Assembly: GCA_905221605.1 (NCBI GenBank)
Contig: CAJNDS010002002.1
Coordinates: 496,001 to 560,000, forward strand
Source: Symbiodinium natans
Taxonomy: Eukaryota; Sar; Dinophyceae; Suessiales; Symbiodiniaceae
Length of the DNA: 64,000 nucleotides
Direction of reading: 5' to 3'
Shown here: piece after piece, positions 29,900 to 42,191 of the stretch
Layout of the letters: every line of letters begins with the position of its first letter
How positions within the stretch are numbered: the stretch's first letter is position 1
Notes under the pieces: model-generated
The model's database searches: none
The model's input: the letters and a program-made list of their open reading frames with translations, nothing else
Told to the model about the DNA's origin: nothing
Program-made: the position numbers and the translations under genes

Positions 29900-32690
29900 T
29901 TCCTTTGTCCGTCATCACACGGGCGCCAAGATTCTTGGGTGGCAGTCCTGGTATGCAAACTCCCAAACTTCCCGGAAAAAACTTCAGCAGTCCGGCGGCG
30001 TGGGTCCACCCGCAGCGTTGGGTCAGCCTTGCGGCGCTTCCGGGAGGTTTTTCTTTGGCACTCTCTGGTTTTTTTGTGCACTTTCAGTGAGATGGCACCA
30101 TCACCATCACCTTGACTTCAACGCCCATTCGTTGAGCCCCATCGGCTCGACCGATGCTTGACGCGTGCTGGCTTGTGCTCGGCCCAGGAGTTTTTGAGTT
30201 TCTCAAACCTTGGATGGTCCTTCTAAGCCGTGTGCATCCTCTCGCACTCAGCCCATGCCTTGGTTCACCCTTTGGTTGTCCATTCCTTTCATAACCGTAG
30301 GACCGCCTTGTCCCATCTCTTGGGCTCTGGCCTCCTGTCATTGATGCACTCACTTAGGTGTCGTGGTCAGGTGCTCATATCCGCCCACATTGGTCTGCGG
30401 CTCCATCTTTCCAACCGCTTCCAAATTGTTGTGGACAACCTCTGTACTCAGTCAGTACTTGTAAGGAGCTCTTCCCTCGAGATCAGCCTGGCACTCTGCC
30501 TGACAAGCCATGGGAAGTAACCATCAGTTACTTTTACCTTGTTGCCGCAACGCATCTCGAAGGCATTCGTGACTGTTCGGATCTGACGCCCGGGTTCAAG
30601 AATTGCCCTGTGGACATCAGATTAATAGCTACGCTGCACCCCCAGTCTCCATTTTTCAACTTTGGCTTCCGCTTCAGCCAGTGCCGTGATCCGACATGAT
30701 GATCACCGGCTGATGCCCACTAAACTTCAAAGCTTCATCACCGCGAAGGTGGATCCACCCTATGATCGTAAACCGCAGCATTAGAGCGCTTGACAAGGAA
30801 AGGACAACGAAAATACAGAAGATCCTAATGCAAGAATCCTAGGCACTTCGCTGGCTTCAAACAAGCCCCTGATCTTCCCCTTCAATTATCACACCAACTG
30901 ACAAAGGGCAAATGGGGCAAATGTCTGCGTACCACATGGGCAACGGGCAGCACCTTGTGCCGCGTCCGCACATCTCGTGCATATGGCGTCGGGAAGGAGA
31001 TGTGGTGCCAGCCAGAGGCGTCGAACCAGGATGTTGCTTTGTCCGCAAGCACCGGCAGCTTGTGCGGTTGGCGGAGCAACGGCTCGCTCCTTCCGGTGAC
31101 ACCAACAAAGTCTTTTCACAAGCCTACCCGAAGCGTCTAAGTACCAATATCAGGAGAGAGGGCTGAAGAGAAAAACTACAAATGCCAGTAAACAAATTTA
31201 GAAATACACGTACCTGCATCTGAGCCCTGCGCCTGGAGGTCAAAGAGCTCCGAGTCTGGCAGCTTCGCTCCATAGATGCCTGCAAAGAAACCAAAAACGA
31301 GGCACCGACATCCCGGCTCGATTTGAGCAACGTCGACTGTGAGAGGCAGCCCCGTATGCCAGGCGAACTTACCCCTCTGTATTTTGCCTCACCTCTCGCA
31401 TGCAAAGCAGTGAGAACAGGGGGGTCAAGGTGTGAGGGACGCAAACGGCCACAGAATCGCTAGAATGCGACGGAATGATTCGGGGAAAGGGGGGGGGGGT
31501 GCTCAATATCTGCTACAGGAGTTTGTTCTTGCCTCCGGCACAGAAAACACAACCTTCACTGTGTTAGCTTGAGGAATTGCGGGGATAAGGACGTTTCGCG
31601 GCCTTGCGGTCGCTGCACTATACACTGCACTACACTGCCATGCTTGGTCGCAGGAATGCCTGCAACGAGGGCATTACCGCCAAGCAAAGCTGCAGCTGGT
31701 GGCAAGCATTCTGCGCGCTTCCATGGCGACAGCTTACTATATTGCGAAAACATACATGGGTTGAACATACGTGGGCTTGCATTGTAACCCTGTAGCTTGG
31801 GCCACCCGCTACGGTGCAGATCTTTCCTCCAACCGCGCATGCCAACCCCACCTAGAGCCTAGAGCCTCGTGGAGGGCCTCAAAAAAGTGGCGCCTTAAGC
31901 CAAGCAGTTCTTGAGATGCGGGTGTTGAGACAAGTCTCACATAATTGCGCAACGATGCTATGTCAACGACTCAACACAACGCCAGCTGATTTGAGAAATC
32001 AGCTGCAGAGGCTTTGACAAAGCCAAGCGCACCGTGTGTTCGGCCGGCACCACCTATTGTGTTCGTGCCGCCAGTGTGCCTGTCACAGAGTCACAGGATC
32101 AGTGCAGCTTGGCTGCCAACTGAAAGCCTGTCTCCGGTGTGAAACGCAACTGCTACAATTTGGGACGCCGCAGGATGCCTCTATGCTCTCAACGGATTCC
32201 TTGTTAAGGCCCTTTCAGCCCCCTGGCTTGGCCCTGCAGCGCCAGAAAAACTCCGTTCCGGTCCCTGCGCCAAAGCCAAGCGCGAGTTAAATTGAGACCG
32301 GCCAGTGACCATGCAGCGAAGAAACTACGAGTGACCACTGGGCCATGGTGGGCCCTGCAGTTTACCACAGAGGTCCGTCGTCCAGGCATCGAGGCCATGC
32401 TCACTCTCGGATGGATTTGGGAATGAGGGACTCCTGCAAGACTGACGAAAAAAACTAAAGGACCGGATAACCCCACATGCAAAGTTATCTATTCAGAAAG
32501 AGTAGAGAAGTGATAGAGAATAAGAGAGTGAGAGAGTGAGCGAGTGAGTGCTTGGGTGTGAGTGCGCGCGGACGTGTGAGTGCGTGATTGCGTGAGTGTG
32601 AGTACTGTACGTGACAATTTGTCTGGACAGAGTGACGAGCGAACAGTGATTGCACAAGTAACATTTTTGTCAGTCGCGCACTGTTCACCA
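29900..32690. other. Region without a confident gene
   Basis: Open frames are short and overlapping. A minus-strand Cys-rich stretch near 30900-31100 (ICTRCADAAQGAARCPCG) is vaguely reminiscent of half a RING finger but is not complete. A poly-G run lies at about 31487-31499. Nothing else was seen. Confidence 0.5.
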
Positions 32691-32734
32691 ATTGCAGAAT
32701 GATCATTGCAACGACAGCCGAGCCTGCCACCAAC

Positions 32735-33125
32735 GTTTCGCGCGGCCCGAGCGCGCGTGCGGCACCAGTCCAGAGCCCCAAAATGCTGCGCCTGCCAGCA
32801 CAGACGACACCTGCGTCGCGCCTGGCAACATTTCGCCTGGCAACATTTCGCGCGGCCCGATTGCGCACGCGGCACCGGTCCAGGGCCCCTAGATGCTGCG
32901 CCTGCCAGCACGAACGACAATGTGGCGCCTGCCAACGTTTCGCGCGGCCCGAGCGCGCGCGGCACCGGTCCAGGGCCCCTAAATGCCGAGCCTGCCAGCA
33001 CAAACGGCACCTGTCTCGCGCCTGCCATTCGCGCGCCCCGAGCGCGCACGCGGCACCGGTCCAGAGCCCCTAAATGCTGCGCCTGCCAGCACAAACGACA
33101 CCTGTGTCGCGCCTGGCAGCGTAGC
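32735..33125. repeat. GC-rich minisatellite, about 90-110 bp unit
   Basis: Units containing CGCGGCCCGA start at about 32741, 32851, 32943 and, diverged, 33032. Each is followed by GGCACCGGTCCAGAGCCCC and CTGCGCCTGCCAGCACAAACG. Spacing is 110, 92 and 89 bp. Frames across it on both strands are repeat artefacts. Confidence 0.9.
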
Positions 33126-33169
33126 AGCGTTTCCAGCGTAATTAGCAGCGTTTCGCGAGCCCCCCGGTC

Positions 33170-33475
33170 GTGTGTGGTGCGTGGTGCGTGGTGCATGGTG
33201 CGGGTGTCGTGTGTGCGTGGTGCATGGTGCGTACAGTGGCAGTGCGTATAGTGTGTGGCGAGTGGTGCGTTGTCGTGTGTGGTGCATGCTGCGTATAGCG
33301 CCATGGTGCGTATAGTGTGACGTGGTGCATGCTGCGTATGGTGTATGGTGTGTGCATGAGAGGAGTGTGCATGACGGTGACGTGGTGCATGGTGCGTATG
33401 GTGTATGGTGTGTGGAAGGAGGAGGGAGGAGGCAGAAAGGAGGAGGAGGAGGAGAAGAGGAGGAGGGAGGCGGCG
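33170..33475. repeat. GTGGTGCATGGTGCGTAT-type array followed by GGA-rich tract
   Basis: Irregular tandem units of GTGGTGCATGGTGCGTATGG and variants run to about 33415, then a polypurine GGA-rich run to about 33475. The array directly adjoins the GC-rich minisatellite and the 3' side of the channel gene. Confidence 0.9.
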
Positions 33476-33689
33476 GGACAGACCCAAAAGTAAGAGCCCC
33501 ACACAAAGATGTGGGGAACAAAACAGTCCACCCTGACAGAACTGAACCAACAGATACCGTGCCGTACCCTTTCCGGAAGAACAGAGGCCGTGGGCACACA
33601 AGAACTGTCGGCCATGGAACACGGGATGGTGTGCAATGTGCAATGCGTGTGAAGCGCCTCCTCATACTCTCCGTCATCATCGCCCTCCC

Positions 33690-36600
33690 GGCCATCTCTC
33701 TGAAGTGCCTCCTCGCGCAGCTCTCGCAGCTGAGCCAAGATGTTGGCAAACCTCAGAGTGTCGCAGGCATGGCGGCGCAGGCACGGCGCATCCCCCGCTT
33801 CGCGCGATCTGAGGAAGCAACTCGTTGCTCATTTTCTCCATCAGCATCCTCGGGTGAGGCAAGGAAAACGAGGGAACATGGTGCAAAATGAGATGCATAG
33901 CAGGCATGGCCATGAAATTCGAAGCCAACCCGAAGTGCCCCGAAGTTGCCACTGCATGGACTTCACCAAGGACTTGGTGAGGCGGAGTTGCTCCTTGACA
34001 TCTTTCACCTGAGAGCTGGGCCAAGTGCAGGCTGACAAGACCCAAAACAAGGGCGACACAAGAGTGGCCAGAGAGGAGGCCGAGTCTCTGTCGCTCTGCA
34101 CTTCTTGATGGCAGCAAACATCTGCGAACCCCCCATACGCGACAGAAAGTGCTTCCCACAACGGCAGACAGGGAGCAGTGGCAGCATTGCCACCTCTCAT
34201 GTTGAGCAATAACTCGAGGGCAGCGGTGAAGTCAAGACCATCCCTGCCATTCTTGGCGAGGTCCTTCAACTCCAGAACTTTTTTTAAGAGGAGAATTTCG
34301 GGAATCTCGAGGCCGACGAGGAAAAAACTTCATTGGCAACACACTTGCCATCACACTTAAGCCATCACTTGGCCTCGTAGATCATGTCCAGGCTGTCGAC
34401 CAGCGCGATAACATCCACGCCCTCTCCTACAAACAGGCGAACGATGGCGAACGCAGCGAACCGCAAAAAGACGCAATTCTCTAAAAAAATTGCCGCAGCT
34501 GCAGCTGCTGGGGTAGACATCGGGATCAGCTCCTGACAGGATCACGGCAATCTCTGGCTCCACGAGAAGCTTCTGGAACTCAAACTGCGTCAGCGGCTCT
34601 TCCTGGGCTGAGCCGAGCACAAGCATCAAATCACGTGGGGAGCGCGCATTGGAGGGCGCGGGGGCTTGGGCGCGTGAGGGTTTTTCAGCGCTTTGCCAAC
34701 TTTACTATGCCAAGCAGCGGGATTGTAATTGAGACTCTCCATCTTGTCTCGAAACTCACTGGCCAAGTATGCAACCGTGAGGCCTCCAGGGTGAGTAAAA
34801 TCAGGCGAGTGCCGGGAGTTGTGTCTCGGTTTCGGCTGCGAAGCGAATAAAATCACGTTGTAGGGCTGCCTTCTTTCTCAGTGGTCGAGATGACGCGGAT
34901 GACATCCACCAGCACCCCCACAAGCATATACCTCCCCACTCCCGGAGCGCATCCAAGGCAGGTAAGGCACAGCTCCCTGCAACCCAAAAAGGGCACATGA
35001 TGGTGATGGAGCAGAGGAGAAAGAAACAAACGATGAGAGGCCACATCCAGGCACTTGCGTTTCCTCAGAGTCCGCAGGAAAGGCGATCTAAGTGACATGC
35101 CACGCCCGTCCACTCTCCACACAGGAAAAACCATAAAAAAAAAAAACAGAAGTGGACTGTCTGCGAGCCAAGGAACCCAGGGTCGTGACGATTTCACGCT
35201 GGTCTGGCAGGATCCCATAAAGCAGCAGGTTGTTGATGGACTGCGGCACATTTGAGAAGTACCTTGGAAACAGCATCCCATCCGCTGCCGCTAGAGTTCT
35301 CTCTTCCAATGCCTCCTTGAGAGCCCTTTGGCGGGCTCGCTCGGGGAAATTAGCTGAAGCAACGTGCAGGAAACTAGGAAACATGCAGGCAAGCAGCTGG
35401 GTTCCCACCAACTGGCCTTCGGTAACTTGCCGGAGAACCAAGGCAAAGACGTAGATGATCATCATCCACAGAGCGAAGAACACTACCCTCAGTTCGGGCA
35501 AGATGTCTTTACCCTCTGTATGCTCGTCTCTGCCTTCTTGCCGAGTCAAGCAAATCCAGAAGAGGCTCACTGACCTGGTGGCCAGATTGATGCCCTTCAT
35601 GATAATGGTGAGCCTGCGCCCGGGGCACGCACAAGTGTCACAAGTGCCAAGGCCCCAGAAGAAAAAAACAACAAAAAAGAACGATGGTAGTCGTAGCCTG
35701 TAAAAAGCTCAGCGCATGCGAAGACAGGCCGAGGTGCTCCGGAACTGCACGGAGGAGCTTGGCCATGCGCGAGAGCCGCAGCAGCTTCACCATGCGGAAC
35801 ATCCGCAAGGTCGAGAGGTCCTGCCATCAGCGTGCACGCAGGTAGCACCCTGACATGGCAGCAAAGGGCACATTCCGAATCAGGTTTCAGAAGGGTCCAG
35901 AGCATTCGCCAAATCGATATTGAAGCCCAGCACAATGATTGGCATTATCCAGGTTTCGATAACCATGGTGAACACCAGCATCGAATCAAACATAAACCAG
36001 CCTTCAGCAGAGCTGGCCATGTCACAACTCCAGCTGCGCCTAGATCTGCAGCTCCCAAAAAAAAAGCAGCAGCGTCGGTGAGTCATGACCACCCGAACAA
36101 GCACGCTCTCTAATGGCTTGATCGGCAACCCGACAGACCGTGTGAAGTCCAAGCAGCTGTCACGCAGACACCGCCTCTTCTCGGCGAAGGCCATGAATCG
36201 AATGAACACTTCACCGAAGAAGTAGGTGCAGAAGAGGTTTTCCACCTAATTAAAGCTCACGAAGCGTTTGCCGGAACTGTACCAAAACATTCCAAATCCA
36301 GCCCAAGCACTTCTTACTGATGCCTATCCCGCCTATGACTTCAGTCTCCTGCAAGCGCAGGCGTGTGTGCCCTTGCGAAACTCCTCGAGAGAACACCTAC
36401 CCTACTTCTGAGGGCGGTGCGAAGACAACCCAACACTCGGGGAATGCAACTACGAGCGCAGACATGACAAAAGGCCGCTTTTGGCTCGGTCACGCCGGCC
36501 ACTTGGCGAAAGCGAGCTCGCGGACGGAAGACGCAGCGATGCCCGTCCACCGACCCAGCCTCCCTACGCTGGGTACTCCCAAACGCAGCTCAAGTCAGTA

Positions 36601-38068
36601 GGCCATCCCACGCCCTCAAGTGATATGCACTCGCTCATGATCAAGGTTACTACTCCGCCGCCAGCTCAGCACGGCGGCGCAAAATCGCCCGAGCCCGGTG
36701 CACCCTTACCGCCACGCAGAGTTCCTGCAATAGCTCGGCATGTGCGACCGCTGGCTCCTGACCAAGAACCACACACACCTGATTTTGAAGGATCGCACGG
36801 CCGCATGGCTACATATTGTGACAAGCGTTGACTGCAAAGAGCAGGCGGGGCCCTCACCAGTCTGCGATGCACTCGGATATAACATCCGCTTTTTTCTAAT
36901 GGTATGATGAATCGAAGTGGTCGATTCTTCGGTTCTTCGGAGGATGGGCCACACAGGCGGGCCGCGGAGGAGGTAGTGCGTTGCAAGGAAGGGTAGGGAA
37001 GTGGAGGAAAGCAGTGTGGCAAGGGAGGGAGACAACTTTTTTCCACGCATTCGACGAAGAACAGGCATGCAACGCAAATCCCTGAATGAATGGAAATCGT
37101 CGTGAACAATTGGTGCTATTCCAAAAACAAGCAGTGATTTACACAACAGAGCACACTTTCTTGCAAACAATGCTGACTCGTCGAAGCCTGCTGACAGAAC
37201 TGGTCTCAGCATGCAGGAGCACATGCCGAATGAAGAACTTTCGCGCGCAAGGATTCCCATCTCTTGGACTCGGACATCTTGGACGTGTGGCGCACGAACC
37301 AAACACGGCACTTGGAAGCAGCAGAACCAATCACAACAAATCGTGTGACCTCGAGGAAGAGGCTGAGAAGCTGGTACCACTTTGCAATTTGAGAGGTCTT
37401 TCATGCAACAAGACTTTAGAGAGCTTGGCGGAAGCCTCTTGGAGCTTTGAAGCCTTCGCATCATCTCATTGCAGCAAGAGCACTTTTTCACGTCATGACA
37501 TCATGAGGACGGGGGGCGAAGAAACAGACTTCCGGCCACAACTGCCAAGCAGACGACGCCACACTGCAGGACAACAGACTCTTTGGGGGGGTTCTGACCT
37601 GAGTCAACATACAGCATGGGGTCCAGGACCTGCGAACTGCTTGCGACATAATGACACACTAAAGCAATAAAGCAACCGTCTGCCGCCGAAGGCGCGAGAA
37701 TGAAGGGTGGGCTGGCATTGGTGATGACAGCCGCGCTGTTCAGGTCGGCATCTACGGCAATCCACGCAGCGTTCAGGAGAACCTCAGCCACAGAGATTCG
37801 TGATTTTATCTCGTTTCCAACTTGTAAGGAGAGCCACAGAGAGCCCACACATTGTCCGGTGATTTTTCAACTGGGGAACCATGACCAGGCTGAGCCAGTC
37901 GAAGGCAATGCTCCGTGCGATCCTGGGGGTCTCAGTGCAAGTCTATCTCCACATCTGCGGAACATGTTGAAGAAAAACACACGGAACTTAACCGTGCTGT
38001 TAGCCCGCTTATAAGGTCCTTTGAAACACACCGGCATCATGATAGAAGTCCATGACGTTGTAGGGCGG
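33690..38068 (-). CDS. Single-domain voltage-gated cation channel, multi-exon
   Basis: Sixteen short exons join in frame: 38068-38019, 37922-37880, 37782-37696, 36245-36158, 36001-35889, 35820-35738, 35613-35575, 35487-35398, 35262-35177, 35063-34997, 34931-34870, 34783-34719, 34602-34533, 34426-34374, 34263-34177, and 34008 to about 33960. In order they give a pre-S1 segment (YNVMDFYHDAGVFQ), S1 (VLLNAAWIAVDADLN), S2 (VENLFCTYFFGEVFIRFMAF), S3 (WFMFDSMLVFTMVIETWIMP), and S4 (LRMFRMVKLLRLSRMAKLLR). S4 has seven basic residues, one every third position. S5 is VVFFALWMMIIYVFALVLRQ. The pore loop is YFSNVPQSINNLLLYGILPD and S6 is YMLVGVLVDVIRVIS. A cytosolic tail has EF-like FEFQKLLVEPEIAVIL and VKDVKEQLRLTKSLVK. 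No GYG filter is present, so it is not a classical K+ channel; selectivity is unknown. Possible later exons are at 33806-33850 (MLMEKMSNELLPQI) and about 33690-33749 (FANILAQLRELREEA). The N-terminus lies upstream of 38068. Confidence 0.9.
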
Positions 38069-38194
38069 CTTCATCAAGGCTTGCCTCCCAAGAGCTCCCC
38101 CCTCCCCTTTATGAAGCTTCTTTACACAGTGAGAGAGCTGCAGATCAAAGGCTGCAAGGAGATGCAAGGAGACCTGGCCTTGCTTTCTTCTTCA

Positions 38195-41100
38195 AGGATT
38201 CTGCATCGGTGAAGCCTACTCGGGACGTGACACAAGCAGAACGCAAACTGACGCGCAGAGGTGCGCCAGAGCTGCGCCAGAGCTGCGCCTCGGGTTCTGG
38301 AAGCCGTGATGCCCTTGTGAAGCTTCTCTTTTGCCTCGGGCTCAAAGACTCGAAGCCAGCTGACGCCAACAAAGCTCCGCGCATTCAAACACTGCTTGTC
38401 TCTATAGTATAGGTAAAACAATTCAAAGAATTCAAGAAAATTCTCGACGTGTTGTTCCTGTCTGCCGCCGAGCTGCTGCTTTGCTCGGCCTCAAGGGAAT
38501 CTTCTTCTTGTCCAACCTTGAGGGGAGTGCCGAGGACGCACCACGTATCATTGAAACACAGAATACTCAAACCGCCGCAAAGAGTGACACTGGGCTCCAC
38601 GCATCTTTGGGTCCTCACAAAAGGTGAATGCTTTGGGGGAACTGAACTTCAGCGGATCTTCACAGCCCCGAGTCCAGTCTTTTGTCTTTGCAGTCTCTGT
38701 GCTCGCAGAAGAAAAACAATGCTGGTAGCACTCTTAACTCATTTGTGCAGGCTGAGGCGCGGTTTGGACCCCTTTGACCTGCATCTCCACCGTCTCAGTC
38801 TGGGAGAAGAACTCCTGAGGTGCTTCGACGTGCGATTATGGGTGGAGAACTTTCCAAGCTTCGGCTACATCCCGAAACTGGTCCCGAAACTGGTCCCAAA
38901 CCTACAAGACCCCGCAACACCCCACAACCACGACCAGGTCGCCAAGATTCTCGAACCCGCACCCGCTTTTTCTCGATCTTGTCCATGGTCATTGTCGTGC
39001 GTGCTCCTGCCTTCCTCGGAAAGGCACTTCACGAGCATGTGAACCCGATTGACCCAGCCTATGCCACCGTCCATGACCCAAGATTCAGCATATCCGGGGG
39101 CATGGAATGCATGGTCGGCTCCATGGCAACGGCGAGGGCCGGCAACGACGCCCATTCGTCCCCGCCCTTGGGCAGATGAGCTCTTGGATCTGGTTAGCTA
39201 TGGCAGCTATGGTTGCTGATCTTGCTGATGCGGACTCAAGAGCCTGCACCGTCTTCACGAAGTCCAGGTTCATTGCCTGTTGGATTTTTCCAATCCTGAA
39301 TGCAGGAAGTGGGGAACCGACATAGCTTAGCTAACGCAAAAGACAACGAATACGTTCAACGAATTGTGTATTGTGCCGCACAGCAACTCACCCAGCATCG
39401 TATTTGTGTCGGCAGCCTGTGCCTCGGCTTGCTCCAACGAGTCAGAGAGGTCGGGAGAGGTCGCTACGAGTCGTACCCCACCTCCACTAGTTTGCTCACC
39501 TGCTCCCGCAGCTCCTGACACGAGTGCAGATGTGCAGAAATCCTCGCACCTGACCCCGACAACCCTGGTTCTCCTGCACCAACGGATATCATAGCGGCAA
39601 TCGCAGAGGCATGTTATTTTCAGGCGCTGTGCAGACGTTCTTTTTTGAACATGACGGGGCCTGGTCGTCGATTGGCAGAGGCTTGCGCAAGCAGTCAGCC
39701 ACAAATCCGAGCGTGGAAGACAACCTGAGTCCGACAGCACAAGAACGCGCATGAGCACCGGCGTGCAGACCATTGCAGAGGTATCCGGTACTCTGCTCCA
39801 AGGGGCTCCTGGTTTCGTGTGCCGGTCTGGTCCTGGAACTGCCCTACCTTCTCAAACAAATCTTTGGAGCTGGACTGCAGCATCTTGGACACCTGAAGGC
39901 TCAGCTGTGACTGGGGCCCCGGTATCTGCGAACACAAACACTTCGTCAGACACCAAAGATGGTGCCACATGGTCACCAGAGGTTCACTCAGCCCACCGCC
40001 TGCTGGAGCATCTCTTCGGATGCTTGGACTCTTTCGCTTAGCTTCTCCACTTTGGTGTCCTGGTCGCCCCTACTCCTACGACTCGGCTCGGGGGCGGCAA
40101 GGGGGCGGCAAGGGGGTGGCCTTCTCCTCTGCTTGGCTGGATAATCTCTCGAGGGTGCTGCCTTGTTGAACCCCGGAGGAAGTATCCCCAGGAGTGACTT
40201 GTGTGAGCTTTCACATTGCGACCCTTCCGTTCGCAGAGGAGGGAACTGATCAGCACGAAGCTCTCGTCCAGGCGCTGTGTAATGGCCCGTGCGCTTTCGG
40301 AATGTAGCGTCTCGCTGCTGCGAATCCTCAGCGAAGGTCAACGCCAACGCTGTCACCATGTCATGCAACAGGAAAAGCTGCACATCATCCTGGCTGCGTC
40401 CAGGGTTCTCGTCCAGCACTGGGGTAAAATCAAACTTGCCTGTCGTACATACATGGAGTACAAAATTCCGTCTGGCATGCACTGGATCATCTCTGGCCCT
40501 TCTTAACTTTTGAACGGACTTCACCCCTGCCCGACCCGCAAACCCTTAACACTTCCTGCTGCTCAGGGTCTAAAATCGACGTAGCCGCACTTGGCCCAAT
40601 CGACCACCGTCTCCATTTTTTCCTCCAGTCTCGCGAGCTTCTCGTTGCCTGTCCGCTCCCTGTGCTCCTTAGAATTGGATTGGGGCACTTCGGATCGGCA
40701 TGACAGGGAGCTGCTGAAGACTGTCGTTCGATGCAAAGTACAGCCCAGCTTCCAACATCCCTGCCACGTCCTGCGCGCAATGCATTCTCACAAGCCAAAA
40801 GCACCACTTGCCAAGTCTCCCGGCCCTTTTTCACCCCAAAACTGCGCGGACAACGGGTGATCGTCAGGCACTAACAGCTGCCAAACGTGCAAGAAGGACA
40901 TGATTGGCCCCCCATGACATTTTGGAGGCGCCCGGAAAAGCTCAAAAAGGGTGTCGCAGCTGACCTCATCAACAAAACACGCAGATTCTCCAATGAATGT
41001 GTGTGTGTGTGTGTGTTTGTTTGTTTTGCGTGCGTCTGTTTGCTTCTGTGCACAGTCTGACATTACCTTGGGGCGCTTCGTTTCCGCCCCAGCACATGCT

Positions 41101-41330
41101 TCGAGGCTCTTTCACACCAGAGGCGGAAACGAGCATTGTGCGCCCACGCGAGTAGACGAAAAGATAAAACATGAACCTATCCACCACATCCCAACTGCAA
41201 GTATGAAGCCGCAAAATAAAGGTCACGCGGCTAGTATCCCCGTCTCAGCGAGCAGGAGTCCTTCCGCAGAGCGGTCGCACTCTGGTCGACTTCCAGGCGC
41301 ACCTCACTGAGGATCTCCTGGCTCATGTTG
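38195..41330 (-). CDS. Coiled-coil exons upstream of the channel, probably its N-terminal region
   Basis: Many short minus-strand segments in changing frames have helical, charged, coding-like sequence. Examples are MSQEILSEVRLEVDQSATAL (about 41258-41327), DEVSCDTLFELFRAP (40929-40976), EKLARLEEKMETVVDWAKC (about 40576-40650), DVQLFLLHDMVTALALTFAE (about 40335-40391), DTKVEKLSERVQASEEMLQQ (about 39995-40060), SKMLQSSSKDLFEKVGQFQD (about 39833-39892), DLSDSLEQAEAQAADTNTML (about 39393-39455), NLDFVKTVQALESASARSAT (about 39178-39276), QEFFSQTETVEMQVKGVQTA (about 38748-38817) and EAKEKLHKGITASR (about 38300-38345). They lead directly, on the same strand, into the channel's pre-S1 exon. Related channels often carry N-terminal coiled coils, so one gene is plausible, but a separate coiled-coil gene is not excluded. 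Boundaries are approximate. Confidence 0.5.
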
Positions 41331-42191
41331 CTCCTTAGACATGAGAGTTGCGGCTCAGATGTCAAAAGTCTCACAGCTGAGCGGCTCTACCTCCATACCT
41401 CCGGCTGTGTTGCAGCAGAGCCACATCTTGTTGGCAAAGCCCTTTTTGCAAATCCTGCAGGGTCCCCCCCGTCACTGTCTGCACCACAAACGACCACAGG
41501 TGATGGGTGATTGGTGGTAATCTGATCCGAGAGTCTCAAGCACATCGTGCCAAGCATTGTTGCGCCGACTGGATGCCAGAGGGGACAGCGACTCTTTGGA
41601 TCCCGCCAAGGAATCCTACAACAAATTTGTCTCAAATCCTACAATGTGTCTGAGAGATCTGCACGCCAAACAGCATGTGCGGTCCTCCATGGCTGCGATG
41701 CGAAACTAGGCAACACCGATGTTCAGTCCTCTAATTGCCCTCCTCTAGTCTGAGACATGCCTGTTCTTGCGAGTTTTTGAGGGGCGATGCGACTCAACTT
41801 TGTACCGAGGTGCTGCGCTTTTCTATGTCTGATTATCTGCGATGCATGTACAGCGACTTGACCTTGCGCCGCACACGCACACGCAAACATGCCACACGCC
41901 AGGCTCATTGCATGCTCAGGCATGCTACCCAGATCATCTCCTGAGCGTCTTTTCTCAACGAGCTCAACGAGATGTCTCACCTCGGACTGGTCGCGCGCAC
42001 CTTTGGGTGATGGTGACACTGCCTCCACTGTCACCTTTCGCATGCCAACGAGGCCAGTAGCATCCCCTTCGGGACGAATGCTTGCCTAAAACAAGCTAAA
42101 GAAGCGACGCTCCAACAGCAGTCGCCTTGCTAAACCGAGGCAAGCACAAAGACAAAATGAGGCAAAGTTGCCATCTTCTGCAGACTGCAGA

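Noticed and set aside
30857-31119. RING-finger-like Cys-rich minus frame
   Set aside because: Cysteine spacing does not complete a C3HC4 pattern and three overlapping frames are equally open.
32489-33749. 384- and 256-residue minus frames with His/Thr- and Pro-rich sequence
   Set aside because: They run through three tandem repeat arrays and past the channel's last exons; composition follows the repeats.
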